From Porphyra umbilicalis (lineage: Eukaryota; Rhodophyta; Bangiophyceae; Bangiales; Bangiaceae), in NCBI GenBank assembly GCA_002049455.2, contig KV919118.1, positions 1 through 64,000 on the forward strand: 64,000 nt of DNA, written 5' to 3'. Within the stretch, counting starts at the first letter, position 1, and every line of letters starts with the position of its first letter. Shown here piece by piece: positions 9,090 through 19,968 of this stretch. Both the position numbers and the translations under genes were made by a program. A model generated the notes under the pieces. It was not told the origin of the DNA and searched no databases. It worked only from the letters and a program-made list of their open reading frames with translations.

Positions 9090-12000
9090 TTACGGCGCGT
9101 ACTTGAATTCAACACATCCCATCGTCTTGATATGCTTGTCGTGCTTGACCTTGGCGAGCTCTGCCGTCATCGGGTCTGCCGCCTTCTCGTCCGTTGGACA
9201 GTGCTCGAGGATGACCTTGTCCGTCGTGATTGCATCCCGCACAAAGTGGTAGCGAATGTCGATGTGCTTGGTGCGCTTGTGCTCGACGGGATTCTTGGCG
9301 AAGTCGATGCAGCCGCTGTTGTCGACCTTGATGTTAACCGGCCCAACCAAGGTGTCCGACTGCGTCACGAGCATGGTGACGCGCTGGATGAGCTTGTCGA
9401 GCCAAACAGCTTCCTTGCTGGCCTCGCAAAGAGCCATGTACTCCGCCTCCATGGTAGATAGCGCCACCGTCTTTTGCAACTTCGAAGCCCAGCTGACGGC
9501 CGCCCCGCCGAAGATGAACATGAAGCCCGTCGTAGACCGCCGCGTCTCGTAGTCACCTGCCCAGTCGTCATCGCTGAAACCTTGGAGGATGCCCGACGCG
9601 GACTTGTTGTAGACCAGGCCCTTGTCGACAGATCCCTTGACATATCGGAGGACGCGCTTCACAGCCGCCCAGTGCTCCTTCCCGTAGCCCGACACGAAAC
9701 GGCTTAGCTTGCCGACCGCAAGGGCGAGATCAGGACGCGTCCCGACCATCAGGTACATCAGGCTTCCGACGGCCTCGCGATAAGGAAGAGACTCGTCGCT
9801 CTTCTCCGACTTAGCCAGCTGCAGCCCGACCTCCAACGGGGTCGCGATCGGGTTGCACTCCGTGATACCGAACTTCTCGAGCACTTGTCCCGCGTGCTTT
9901 CCCTGCGACAGCTTGAGGGTGCCCAACGTCTTGTCACGGCTGATCTCTAGCCCGAGGATGACCTTGGCCTCGCCCAGGTCCTTCATCTCGAAGCGCTTGC
10001 GAAGCGCCTTCTTGATTTTGTTAATCGCCTCCATGCTTGACCCGACCATAAGAAGGTCGTCGACGTACACCAGGACGATGATGATCTCACCGTCATCCAT
10101 CTGGAGGTAGAGGCAGGCATCCGGGTCGATGTTGTCAAACCCTTGCGACTTGAGGAAGGCGTCGAGCTTGGCGTACCACATCTTGGGGGCTTGCTTAAGC
10201 CCATACAGCGCTTGGAGAAGACAGCACACCCTGTCCGGATACGTGGGATCGACGTATCCCTCCGGCTGTTCCATGTAGACCTCCTCGTCAAAGTCGCCGT
10301 TCAGGAAGGCCGTCTTGACGTCCATCTGATGCAGCTCCCACCCGTTCGCCGCCGTCATCGCCAGGATGCATCGGATGGTAGTGAACTTGGCCACCGGCGC
10401 AAACGTCTTGTTGAAGTCAAGCCCCTTGATCTGCCGATTGCCCATAAAGCACAGGCGCGCCTTGTGCCGCGTCGTGTTGTTCCCGACCTTGTCCAGCTCG
10501 TCCTTGACCTTGTAAACCCACTTGCCCTTGAGCACGCGTCGGCCGACCGGGCGATCCGACAAACGCCATGTCTTGTTCTTGCGGATAGAGTCCATCTCCT
10601 GGTCCATTGCGGCCGGCCACTTGGTCGACTCTTGTCCTTGAACTGCTTGCCCATACGTCATGGGAGCCTCGTCAGCAACGAGGCTCACTGGACGCCAGTA
10701 CTCAACCGGCGGCCTCCGCGATCGGCCGCTCCGACGCAGCGTGTCTTGAAATCCGGCAGAACCTTGATTGTCGTCTGCCGATTTGTCCGAGCCATCATCT
10801 TGCTGGTCGTCTCCGCCGTCATCTTCAGCGTCGACGTCTTGGTCGTCTTCAGCGTCGACGTCTTGGTCGTCGCTGCCGGCATCCAAGCCCGTCTCGCCTT
10901 CTACGACTTCGTCCACGGGTGAGTCCTCTGGAACATCTGCAACCTTGCTTGAGTTATTCTCAGAAAAAACGACGCTTCGCGCCTTGACGACCTTGCCGTC
11001 GTCGAGGATGACCTTGTACGCCTTGCTGCCGTCGGGATAGCCCACGAAAATGCCCTTTGCCGCCTTGTCTCCGAACTTGCCATCGACGTGGCTCTTGTGC
11101 AGTACCACCCAGCATGTTGACCCAAACACCCGCATGTGGCTTACGTCGGGCTTGTTCCCGGTCCATAGCTCATGAGGCGTCTTGCCTACGGGAAGCGCAC
11201 GGCTGGTGACGCGGTTCTTGATGTAGACCGCCGTCTTGATGGCATCCGCCCAAAGATCCTGGTCGACGTCCTTGTGTCGCATCATGGTGCGAGCCATCTC
11301 CACGAGAACTCGGTTGAGTCGCTCAGCAACCCCGTTCTGATGCGGCGTGTCGGGCACCGTAGTCTGGTGCGTCGTGCCGTTCTCATCGTGAAGAGCCTTG
11401 AATGCGGACGACACGTACTCGCCGCCGTTGTCGGACCGGAGCACCTTGATCTTGTTGCCGGTGTGCAGCTGTGCCTTGGTCAGCCACTTCTTGTACTCCG
11501 CGAGAAGATCGCTCTTCTTGTGCAGGAAGACCACGTCCGTCCAGCGGGAGAAGTCGTCGGTGAACGTGCCGAAGTAGAGCGCTCCGCCACGAGAGGGTTC
11601 TTACATAGGTTCACCGAGGTCCGAGTGCACGAGCTGGAGCCGGCTGGTCACACAAACGCCTCTTGCGCTAGGCATAGGCGTCATTGCCGCCTTACCGTAG
11701 ACGCAAGGCTCGCAGATGTCCTTGACCACCATGGAAGTGCGATTGAGTCCGTTTACGTCCTTGTTCTTGATCATCCTCTTGACGCCGGCCACGTTCACGC
11801 GGCCAAGACGCTCATGCCATAGCTGCAGAGAGGCCACCGCAGCAACATCCGACATAGGGGCCATATCCAGGTGGTAGAGCCCGTTCTTACGCGTGCCGCA
11901 CGCAGCAATCTTCTCGTTCATCTTGATGATGGACATACCGCGCTTGAACGACACTTCCGCACCGCGTTCCTCCATCATGCCGACCGACATGAGGTTGACG

Positions 12001-13058
12001 CCCATAGTAGGAACATGGAGCACCTTCTCCAACTTGATCTTGCTCGTCTTGCCTTGAACAATGACGTTGAGGACGACGGTTCCGACGCCCGCCGTTGCCA
12101 CGGACCCCTTGTCACCCATCGTGACGCTCCGTCCCGTGGTCGTCTTGTAGTCATTGAAGCACGCACGCATCCAGCACATGTGTGCAGACGCCGCAGAGTC
12201 GACAAGCCACGACTTGGAAATGTCTTCGTTGTCATCCGCGTTGCCAACGAGACAGATGGCGTCGTCGCTGTCGCTACCGTCATCAGCCCCAATCGCGGCC
12301 ACCTTGTCCTGTCTCTGCTTCTTGGCCTTGAGCTCTGGGCAGTCATGAGCGATGTGCCCAAACTTGTGGCAGTAGTAGCACTCGATCTTGGAAAGGTCAC
12401 CACGGCGGCCTTGACCTCGATAGTTGGCGCCGACGAGTGCCATGTCACCAATGCGCTTGATCGCCGGTGACTTTTCCGCCTGACGCCGCTCCTCCTGAAG
12501 CAAGTGACTCTTGACAAAGTCGAGGCTTAGCTCGTCCTCGCCCTTGGCGTCTAGAGCCACCAGCAGGTTCTCATACTTTGACGTCAGCCCGTTGAGAACG
12601 CTCATGGCGACATCCATCTTCGTCACCTCGCCGCCCATGGCCTTGAGGTTCTCGCCGAGGTTGCGCACGCGGTTGATATAGCCCAGCATGCCCTCGCCGA
12701 CGTTCATCGCGACGGTGTAGAATTCGCGTCGCGCCTTCATCTTGTTCATCAAACTCTTTCGCTGGAAATCGCCTTGCAGGGTGGACCACATTTCCGCCGT
12801 CGTCTTGCACCCCGACACGTGCTCAAGCTGCTCAGACCCAAGGGTGCGCCCGATGATGGCGTTTGCCTTCGTGTCTCGTCGCTTCCACACCGCCAACTCG
12901 CGGTCCTCCGCGTCCGTCGGCTTGCCGTCTGCGTCAAGCATGTCGTCCAGGTCGCGCAGCGCCAGGATCATCTTGATCCGCTGGCGCCACTCGTGGAAGT
13001 TCGTCTCCGTCAACTTGTCAATCTTGATGCCGCCCATGCCGGCAGCGCCACCGTCCAT
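9090..13058 (-). pseudogene. Copia Gag-Pol polyprotein with one nonsense codon
   Basis: ATG 13056-13058 opens a frame of 1,322 codons to the stop at 9090, broken only by TAA at 11601-11603. The Gag part (residues 1-226) has TETNFHEWRQRIKMIL, as in copia-type Gag. A zinc knuckle CX2CX4HX4C is at residues 227-240 (CYYCHKFGHIAHDC). Protease has WLVDSAASAHMC (Asp287; DSA instead of the usual DSG). The pre-integrase region has LWHERLGRVN. Integrase has HSDLGEP, RSDNGGEY and HQNGVAERLNR; the stop falls between the first Asp and the rest of the core (GEPM, stop, EPSRGGALYF). RT has MDVKTAFLNG and YVDD; RNase H has FSDDDWAGD and STMEAEYMAL. One base change explains the break, so the copy is probably young. 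An acidic linker with DVDAEDD repeats (about 10,800-10,870) separates integrase from RT. Confidence 0.95.
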
Positions 13059-13204
13059 GATGCCTGCTTGTCGTAGCGCTTCCCGATCTTGCCGAACCTT
13101 GCGCCTTGACCGTCACGTCCTTGAACCACCTTGCACTCGTCTTCTTCGCACTTGTCGCGACCGCCGCGACGCCGTCTGGCACACCTTGCCCTTGTCACAG
13201 CCCC

Positions 13205-13222
13205 GGCTCTGGGCCCATAACC
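13205..13222 (-). other. Copia primer binding site, half-tRNA(iMet) type
   Basis: Immediately after the 5' LTR the element reads GGTTATGGGCCCAGAGCC. Its complement contains CTGGGCCCATAACC, which matches the anticodon stem-loop of eukaryotic initiator tRNA-Met rather than a tRNA 3' end. Drosophila copia and yeast Ty5 are primed in this way by a cleaved tRNA-iMet 5' half. The match and position are seen directly; use of the primer is inferred. Confidence 0.75.
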
Positions 13223-13767
13223 TGTTGAAACGCAGTGGGGATAGGGGATGGGGGACCACGGTGAAGTGGTTGAGTGGCTTGAGCTTCTGTGTATGTGTGC
13301 GAACGTGCTTTGTTGGTTGTCTCTCCAAAGCGCCCCTCTTCCCATCAAGGGCACTCCTCAAGTAGTCCAAGTCGGAGCACTCAAGCCCACCACGCAGCCC
13401 AAGCAGCTCGCCCGCGCACGCGCCCGCCCACACTCTAAATCAAAACGCTCACCAAATCAAAGCATCAGGGATCAAAGCAAAGCCCACGCAAATCAAAGCA
13501 TCAGAAGCGCAAGAACAAAAAATGTGAAATCGCAAAATTTTCACTCAAAATCGCACGGGTACAAATGTCGAGTGCACCAGCGGTCACCAAACCGCGAGGA
13601 AGTCGCATGGGTAGCCTAGTGGGAAGTAGGCACCCACTCTCATTAGGCGTGACCTTCGGGTCGCGTCCGGGAGTCGGGGGTTCGAACCCTGTCAACACCT
13701 GGTTTCTTGAATTTTGCTTTTTTACAGCAGGAGGGCTTACAGCGGGGTTGAGCATGACGTTCCAGCA
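13223..13767 (-). repeat. 5' LTR of the copia element, with insertion
   Basis: In element orientation it starts TGCTGGAACGTCATGCTC at 13767 and ends TTTCAACA at 13223, next to the primer site. At 545 bp it is longer than the 3' LTR. After the first 30 bp the two LTRs do not align by eye. A tRNA-like Pol III sequence occupies 13602-13700. Either this is a diverged or recombined LTR, or two related elements are joined here. Confidence 0.6.
13602..13700 (+). ncRNA. tRNA-like Pol III promoter sequence (tRNA-derived SINE or tRNA relic)
   Basis: An A box TAGCCTAGTGG (13612-13622; consensus TRGCNNAGTGG) and a B box GGTTCGAACCC (13679-13689) lie 67 bp apart, in the right order and strand. Between them CGTGACC-TTCG-GGTCGCG forms a 7-bp stem with a UUCG loop, like a class II tRNA variable arm. 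The T arm is present, but the CAACACC after it has no complementary 5' acceptor strand and no convincing anticodon arm can be drawn. A working tRNA is therefore unlikely and a tRNA-derived SINE head is preferred. Confidence 0.5.
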
Positions 13768-14664
13768 GGGCTGACGGCAGCAGGAGGAGATGTGTGGAAG
13801 CTTTTCTCTGAAAAGGCCGTTTTGTGGCCGGTGTCGTTTTTCCTCGCCCACGGCTTTCGCGTCGGCTTCCATGAAATGAAAGCAGAAGACGTCATCGTCA
13901 CAGGCTATGGTGTTCCGCACAGCGGCTTCAACGCAGGGACGCACTTAGCATCTGCATGGAATATTGCGTGCACTGGCTGGCTTGTGCACGCGATTGAACA
14001 CGCGGCCCACAGGCGTGGAAAGATTGGTATGCTGTTTCCTTTCGAGAAGCTGCTGGTTCTTAGCGCTCTGAAGCTTGCTGATGGGAAGTGGTGGTGTGGT
14101 GACGCGCGATCCTACGAGAAATGCGACGCAGCAGAGTTCCGAACAGACCTGAGAGTCATGACGTCCTACTTGACGGAGTACCTGGAGTGCGTCCTGGAGT
14201 ACGTGAGTCGCAACTCGCATTCGGCGTGGAAGGGGAAAAAGCCAACTGTGCTGGACTTGCAAGCGGCCCCTCAGGGTGCTCAGCAGTTCGTCCGTGACAA
14301 CGCGATTAAAAGAGTGGGGCAACCCTTGGTACTCCCGAACGAGAACAAGGGAACCGCTACAGAAAACTCTGTCGACGATGCGGCGTGCCCTCGCTGTGTA
14401 AAGGTCGTCTGGCTATCTGTATTCGTGTGTCCGGCCTGCATTGAGCAGCTGAGAGATGGATCAGGACCTAGAGCGCCTATCTGTTGCTGGCGATGCGCGC
14501 CAGCCATGTACGACGACTTGCACTACAAGCCCGAGCAGGCCGACCGAAGGCAGCCGCTCCTAGTCGGATGTCACTCTCCTTTGGTGAGGCAGCGGCTGTA
14601 CAATGGCCGCGCCTACTTGCTAGCGGATAAATGGAAGAGAGTTGTGGCAAAGAGAAGTGACTAG
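13768..14664 (+). CDS. 5'-truncated ORF with zinc-ribbon motif, unrecognised
   Basis: About 298 codons are open from the outer edge of the copia LTR to TAG 14662-14664; the true start is probably lost to that insertion. The protein reads as genuine coding sequence (GFRVGFHEMKAEDVIVTGYG, FEKLLVLSALKLADGKWWC) with codon use less extreme than its neighbours. Near the C-terminus CPRC, ten residues, CPAC form a CX2C-X10-CX2C zinc ribbon, followed by CCWRC and a basic tail. I do not recognise the family. It points towards the decayed TNP2-like transposase (convergent, 433 bp between the stops), so it could be the second gene of that DNA transposon. Confidence 0.55.
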   Translation, partial: GLTAAGGDVWKLFSEKAVLWPVSFFLAHGFRVGFHEMKAEDVIVTGYGVPHSGFNAGTHLASAWNIACTGWLVHAIEHAAHRRGKIGMLFPFEKLLVLSALKLADGKWWCGDARSYEKCDAAEFRTDLRVMTSYLTEYLECVLEYVSRNSHSAWKGKKPTVLDLQAAPQGAQQFVRDNAIKRVGQPLVLPNENKGTATENSVDDAACPRCVKVVWLSVFVCPACIEQLRDGSGPRAPICCWRCAPAMYDDLHYKPEQADRRQPLLVGCHSPLVRQRLYNGRAYLLADKWKRVVAKRSD

Positions 14665-15097
14665 ATCATCAGCGTTTTGGTTGTTTCTGAGGTTCGGTTT
14701 CCTGGAATGAGTATGAGTATGTTTGCGGCGACATGACGCGCGGAGGGTACCTTCGTGACGTATGCTGTACTCCTTCGATTCATTGGAATGGTTCTAAACG
14801 AGCACTCTCCAGACAAAGGTTCTATGGGTGGGAGCGCCTCAATCCGTGCTTTCTGCCCCGCCATTCACGTAGCATTGGCATGGCTCGCGATCCACGAACT
14901 ATCCCCACCATCCAAACTACAGCGTACAAGTTACGGCGTCGGAAACAGGCTATGGCAAGAGTGCCCATAGTGCAAAGACAGCATATGAGTGCAAAGACAG
15001 CATATAACCAAGTGAGACGCACAGGTGAGAAGCATGCGCTCAACGCACTACTTTATGTACTGTGTGCATGCTCTGCAATAGACACATGCAGTTTCCC
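14665..15097. other. Intergenic space between convergent transposon-like ORFs
   Basis: No gene is evident. AGTGCAAAGACAGCATAT occurs twice in direct repeat at about 14969-15006. The rest is AT-richer, unstructured sequence. Confidence 0.4.
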
Positions 15098-17869
15098 TCA
15101 ACCACTCTTTAAATGAAAGCCCGACTTCTTGGTGAACAGCACGTTGTGCGTACCGCAAGGGAGAACAAAAGCAGACTCGTTCACCCGCTCAGCTCGCACG
15201 AGAGACACACTGGGTGTAGAACCAGGTGTGACCACCGCAGGTTTCCCCACTATGGAGAAGGCCAAATCGGACACTTTCCACGCTTCACACTCGAGGTGTA
15301 GCTCTTTCGCTATTGTGCCAATTGCTCGGACCCGACAGAATAGGAATCTCTGCACTCCTGTGGCACCGGAGTCGCTCACTCCGTCAGATGGCTCTCCGTC
15401 TTGGAGCACTGACACCTTCGACCCCTCTCGAATGAGGAATGATCTCTGCAGGTGCCTGGCTGTCCTCCAGAACTTGATGAGAGCGTTGGGTGCATGAGCC
15501 CTCCAGAGCTCCTCTGTCGAGACAGACACGGTTCTCAGTGCGTCCTTGCCTCGCCAATCTCCGCCGATGGTGGATGCCCAGCGCCGCTGCGGAGCGAGTC
15601 TGTGGAACAAGACGGCCTTCAACGGATTTCCGGCGAGGCCAAGCAGCCACGACTGAGGGATGTCGTGCTCCTCTGGCATGGAGAGCGCCCTTGAGTACTG
15701 CTCTGTGTCTCTCCACCTCTGCATTGAGTACTCCGCTGCGCTTCGATGGTTGCTCTGGCTGACCTCGCGCTTCGCCATCCGATGGAAGTTCTCAAATATC
15801 AGCTCGCATATTGCTGAGCCGAGCTGCACCAACGGTAACGTACGATAAAGAGGCTCCAGCAAGAGATGAACAGACAGTCGCTCCCATTTTCCGGTGAATG
15901 GTAGCAGGCGACGTAGCTCAATCATGAGGCTTTCGCCGAGACGTTGGAGCTCCACGACAGTTGGCCGCTCCCTTACGGCCTGCTCTCCGTCGGACGAAAA
16001 AGTAGGCCTATAAAATAGAGCAGTAGAAAATTGTCGTAGGGCCTCAGTGCGCGAAGCATAGTAACCGTATGTGTACGCGTAGTGTGAGTTTGCACACCAT
16101 ACTCCAGGACCGTAGGGTTCACGGTAAGCACCACGGCGTAGTCAGACATTGACAGCGTTGTGCCACCCATTTTTTCAGGCTCAAAGGAGGAAAGTACCGT
16201 GTGTTTCGGAGCATGTTTTGCACTACGGCGCATTTCCAGCACGAAATTTTCACGCTGCTTAACAGAGAGTGACTCGTTCGCTTCCATAAGTATGTTGGAT
16301 CCAATGTTGTAGTACAGAAGATGAGATGGAGCAACAATCACATGTTCGTGTATGTCGAACATCCCTGGACCTCGAGCATCAGTCAGGCGCATCATCAGGC
16401 TACCTGACTTGTCCGTAACGCCGTTTAGAAGGAGTGCGTCTTTCAAAGCTTCGGCAGACAACTGGGTAGAAGTCTTCAGTGCGGTCATGATGGCAGCTGT
16501 TCTCTCTTGGACTGTGGAGTATCAGGTGTATTTGACATCAAAAGAAGCGGTGCTGCTCATCGCGCGCTCCTTCTTCTCACTCCTGGTCTTTGGGTGGACA
16601 ATGTCGCAGCTCGTGTAGTGCTCAGTTCCAGGAGCTCCTACAGAGTTGGAGAACTTGGCAGCCATAGGAAACTCAAACACGCCGATTCACAAGAATACCT
16701 GCACCACGACGTTCTCCTTCGAGTACGCGTCATAGACAGTAACACCTTCTTTGCTCATTTGGAGCATGTCCTCCACGACATGTCTCAGTAGACCGTCAGG
16801 GTTTTCCACAGGAGGCAAGTAGAAGAGTGGAAGTACGGAGAAGGCACGGTCATCCAAGCACAGAGACGTGTACGCACCTTAGTACCCCTCTAAGCTCCCA
16901 CGGCGTCGCTTGTACACGCTGAACTCATCACCGTACAATGAGACGTACAGAGTGTGCGGTTCTTTCTCCTTCAGCCCATCTTGGGCTTTCTCAGCCACTT
17001 GGTCCAGCTCGATCGGCTTCACTGCCGTAAAGAGCGACCAGGAGTCCTTCTGGCGCTCGGACGAGCTGCGCGCGGCACTAACAAACACGCCTCCTGACCT
17101 CGTGAACCTTAAAGTGAGCCTGCAATCGTCTTGGAAGCACGACGCCCACGGCTCAGGAGGCTCAAACCCATTATGGACCTCAAACAGTCCCAGCAAGTCC
17201 CCAACTCGGAGAGTGCTCTGGAAAGCGTACGATGCCTCTGAGATAGAGACATCGCCGTCGGATGCAATCGCTATACTTTCGAGTCGGGCTTGAAACCTTG
17301 CGTTGTCATCCAACGAGACAGAGACAATGCATCCGAGACCGTACATGTATCCATCTCTGAAAAAAGCCGTTCTTGAAGTTGAAACGAGCCGGATCCCTGG
17401 CCGCCACTGTCTGAAAGAACTCTACAGGGCGCTCAACAGTCCCGGCGCGTGCATCCCCTTCGAGATGGAACAGAGCCGCTGTCACTGGGTCCCCAAAGTC
17501 CCTCTTTATGTGCACAGAGAACGGAATGTAGGACACAGTAACGTCAGGCAGCTTGCGGAGGGTCTTTCCTTTGCCAAAGGGCAGCTGCCGCGTCGTCACC
17601 TCGCGTCTCAGCGGTATTGCGGAGTTCAACATGTTCTTTCGCAACTGTTGTATGCGCCACCTCGACGGTCAACTTTCTTTGGGGCTGAATGAGTTCTCTG
17701 CCTCGCACATGATGTCGTACTGCCGGAGTGTGAGGCGAGCTCGTCCAAAGAGGTGGCCAAAGCACAGGAATTCCCTGCGAGACGCACACTGTCCAGGTGG
17801 TCGTTCTTCTTCACTGGAGATGTCTGTATCGTCCGAGGGACATTCATCAGGCTCAGAGTCTGAGGACAT
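15098..17869 (-). pseudogene. Decayed TNP2/Plavaka-like DNA transposase
   Basis: A single protein can be followed leftwards from ATG 17867-17869 (acidic start MSSDSEPDECPSDDTDISSE) to 15098. Diagnostic pieces are HTLYVSLYGDEFSVYKRRR, AKFSNSVGAPGTEHYTSCDI, PGMFDIHEHVIVAPSHLLYY, RLSVHLLLEPLYR and AICELIFENFHRMAKREVSQ. This order resembles CACTA/Plavaka-type transposases (TNP2-like N-terminal half; HLLL and FE.F..+K blocks in the C-terminal half). It is broken by stops at 17669-17671 (TGA), 16879-16881 (TAA), 16687-16689 (TGA) and 16522-16524 (TGA). It also has frameshifts at an A6 tract (17360-17365) and an A5 tract (15997-16001). No terminal inverted repeats were recognised. The family call rests on block resemblance only. 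Confidence 0.6.
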
Positions 17870-18420
17870 GAGTACATCGTCGGCGGTTCTGCCATCGCGC
17901 TTCTTTGGTTACGTTCAAGCGATTTGAGGGCGACACAGTGTGGTGCCCCATCGAAACCGCAGCCTACGACTTGGAATGGCCGGTCGGGGATCTGGCGACA
18001 CAATTATTCGGTTCGGATGGCATGCCCAACCGCTCAGACAACGAGAATCAAGCTGACACGGCCAAGTCCCAGGCTTGTGTATCACTGAAATGATGCAATT
18101 TCACGAATTCAGGAGGGACCTCGCCCCTGGTGCACTCAGGCGAGATCACTGTCAGCACAGAATGGTAAGGACAGCAGCAGACTGGCCTCCGCCGTCTATC
18201 AGAGCAATCGTGCCGGTGAATTCTTCCTCTGATTGGCTCGTGCCGCAATGCGATGACAGTATCAGAGGGACTCTGACACTGACTGTGTTTTTTCCGTACG
18301 GCGAGGTGCGCTGAGACGATTTTCATTGGATAAGAGCCATGTCTTCATTGTTCTGCTCGTTTACCCTTGTGTTTCCAGCAATATGATTGGTTGGCGGTGA
18401 CATCTTCTACCATAAATGCC
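17870..18420. other. Upstream flank of the TNP2-like pseudogene
   Basis: Minus-strand fragments continue the same style of coding (for example AQSPSDTVIALRHE-like text near 18,250) and may be the lost N-terminus of the transposase. Nothing can be assigned firmly. Confidence 0.3.
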
Positions 18421-19931
18421 CCCAGAGCACTTGGGGGGGCGGGAGAGGCTCCAACCGCCACCACCGGTGGCCGCGAAGGGCACCCCTGGCGGCCGGTGGC
18501 CATCCCCCGCCCCCGCCGCCCGTGCGGTGGCCGCGACTCAGAGTGCCGGCGCGGTCCGCCGCCGGCTGCGATGAGGCGGCAAGTAGCGGCGGCGGCAAGG
18601 ATCAGGATCGCGTCCGCAGCCTCCCGCCGCGGGGGGCGGATGTGCGGGGGGGGTGCGCGGTGTCGGCGGCGGCGGCTACAAGCCGTGGCGGTGTCGGTCG
18701 TTGCGGCGGCGTCGGTTGCCGCCGCCACGCGTCGTCGCCGCCGCCGCCAATGCACAAGGCGGCGGCGACGGCAACGGGCGGCAGCGATACGGCGGTCGGC
18801 GGCCGCGGCTGCCGCGTTGTCGGCGCGGGGGGGGGGCGGACATGCGGGGGGGGTGCGCTGTGTCGGCAGCGGCGGCGGCAAGCTGAGGCGGTGTCGGGCG
18901 TTGCGGCGGAGTCGGCCGCCGCCGCCACGCGTCGTCGCCGCCGCCGCCAATGCACAAGGCGGCGGCGGAGGCAAGGGGCGGCGGTGATGCGGCGGTCGTC
19001 GGCCGCGGCTGCCGCCTTGTCGGCGCGGGTGGGGGGGCGGACGTGCTGGGGAGGTGCGCGGTGTCGGCGGCGGCGGCGGCAAGCCGCGGCGGCGGGAGGC
19101 GACAGCGACGGAGCGGCGGCGGTAGTCTTGGCGGCAAAGGAGGTGCGCGCGGCTGGGGGGGGGGCGGCGTCGCCTGCGCCGCGTCGAACCCGGGTGAGGG
19201 GCGGGCGCCAGCGGCGGCAAGGGGCGGCGCCGCGGTGGCTGCCGCGGATTTCGCGCCCGCAGGCGACAGGCACCCTACGCGGGGCGGCGCCGTGGCAGCC
19301 GACGGGGGCAGGGACTCGGCGGCGGCGACTCGGCAACGGTGCCTCGGCGTGGCCGGCCGCCGTCGGGCGACGGCGGGGCGACGGCGGCGGTGGCCGGCGG
19401 CAAGGTGGCGGGCTGCACCGACGGTGGGGCAGCGGCGGGTGGCGCCGCCTCAACACGTCCCCCTGAGCCCCCCTGGGGCCTGGGGGCCGCGGCCGCGCGC
19501 GGGCCGGCCTCGCGGCGACGCGGCCGCCGCCGACTGGCGGCGGGAGTGGCGGCGGCCGTCGCGGTCGCCCCGCCGGCGGCCGCCGTCGGCGCCGCCCGCT
19601 GACGCGCCCGCGGCGGCAGACGCGGCAGAGGCCTTGCCGGCGGGTGTGGGCGCGGCCGCGCCCGCGGCCGACGGGCCCGCCGCGCCGCCGCCGCCGCCGA
19701 AGGCCACCGCGGCGTCGCCCGAAGGGTCGGCGGCGCTGGCGGGGGGGCGGACCGCACCGGCGGCGGGCGAGGGCCGCCGCGCGGCGCCGTTGCCCTCGTC
19801 GCCGCCGCTGCGGCGGCGGCTGCCCGTGGCCAAGGCACCGCCGACGGCGGCGCAGGCGGTGGCCGACGGGCACGCGGCGGCGGGGCTTGTGGTGGCGGGC
19901 GGCGGCGGCGGCGGCGTTGGCGCGGCGGCCG

Positions 19932-19968
<37 letters not shown>

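Larger units (their letters stand above)
8555..13767 (-). mobile_element. Ty1/copia LTR retrotransposon
   Basis: The element is read right to left: 5' LTR (13767-13223), primer binding site, polyprotein (13058-9090), polypurine tract, 3' LTR (8943-8555). Both LTRs start TG[T/C]TGGAACGTCATGCTCAAC and end CAACA. The Gag-protease-integrase-RT-RNase H order marks it as Ty1/copia. The five bases outside the two ends (GGGGG on the left, GGGCT on the right) match only partly, so no clean target duplication is seen. Its right LTR cuts into the ORF that begins at 13768. Confidence 0.88.

Noticed and set aside
13602-13700. Functional tRNA gene with long variable arm
   Set aside because: A and B boxes are present, but no 5' strand pairs with CAACACC and no anticodon arm folds.
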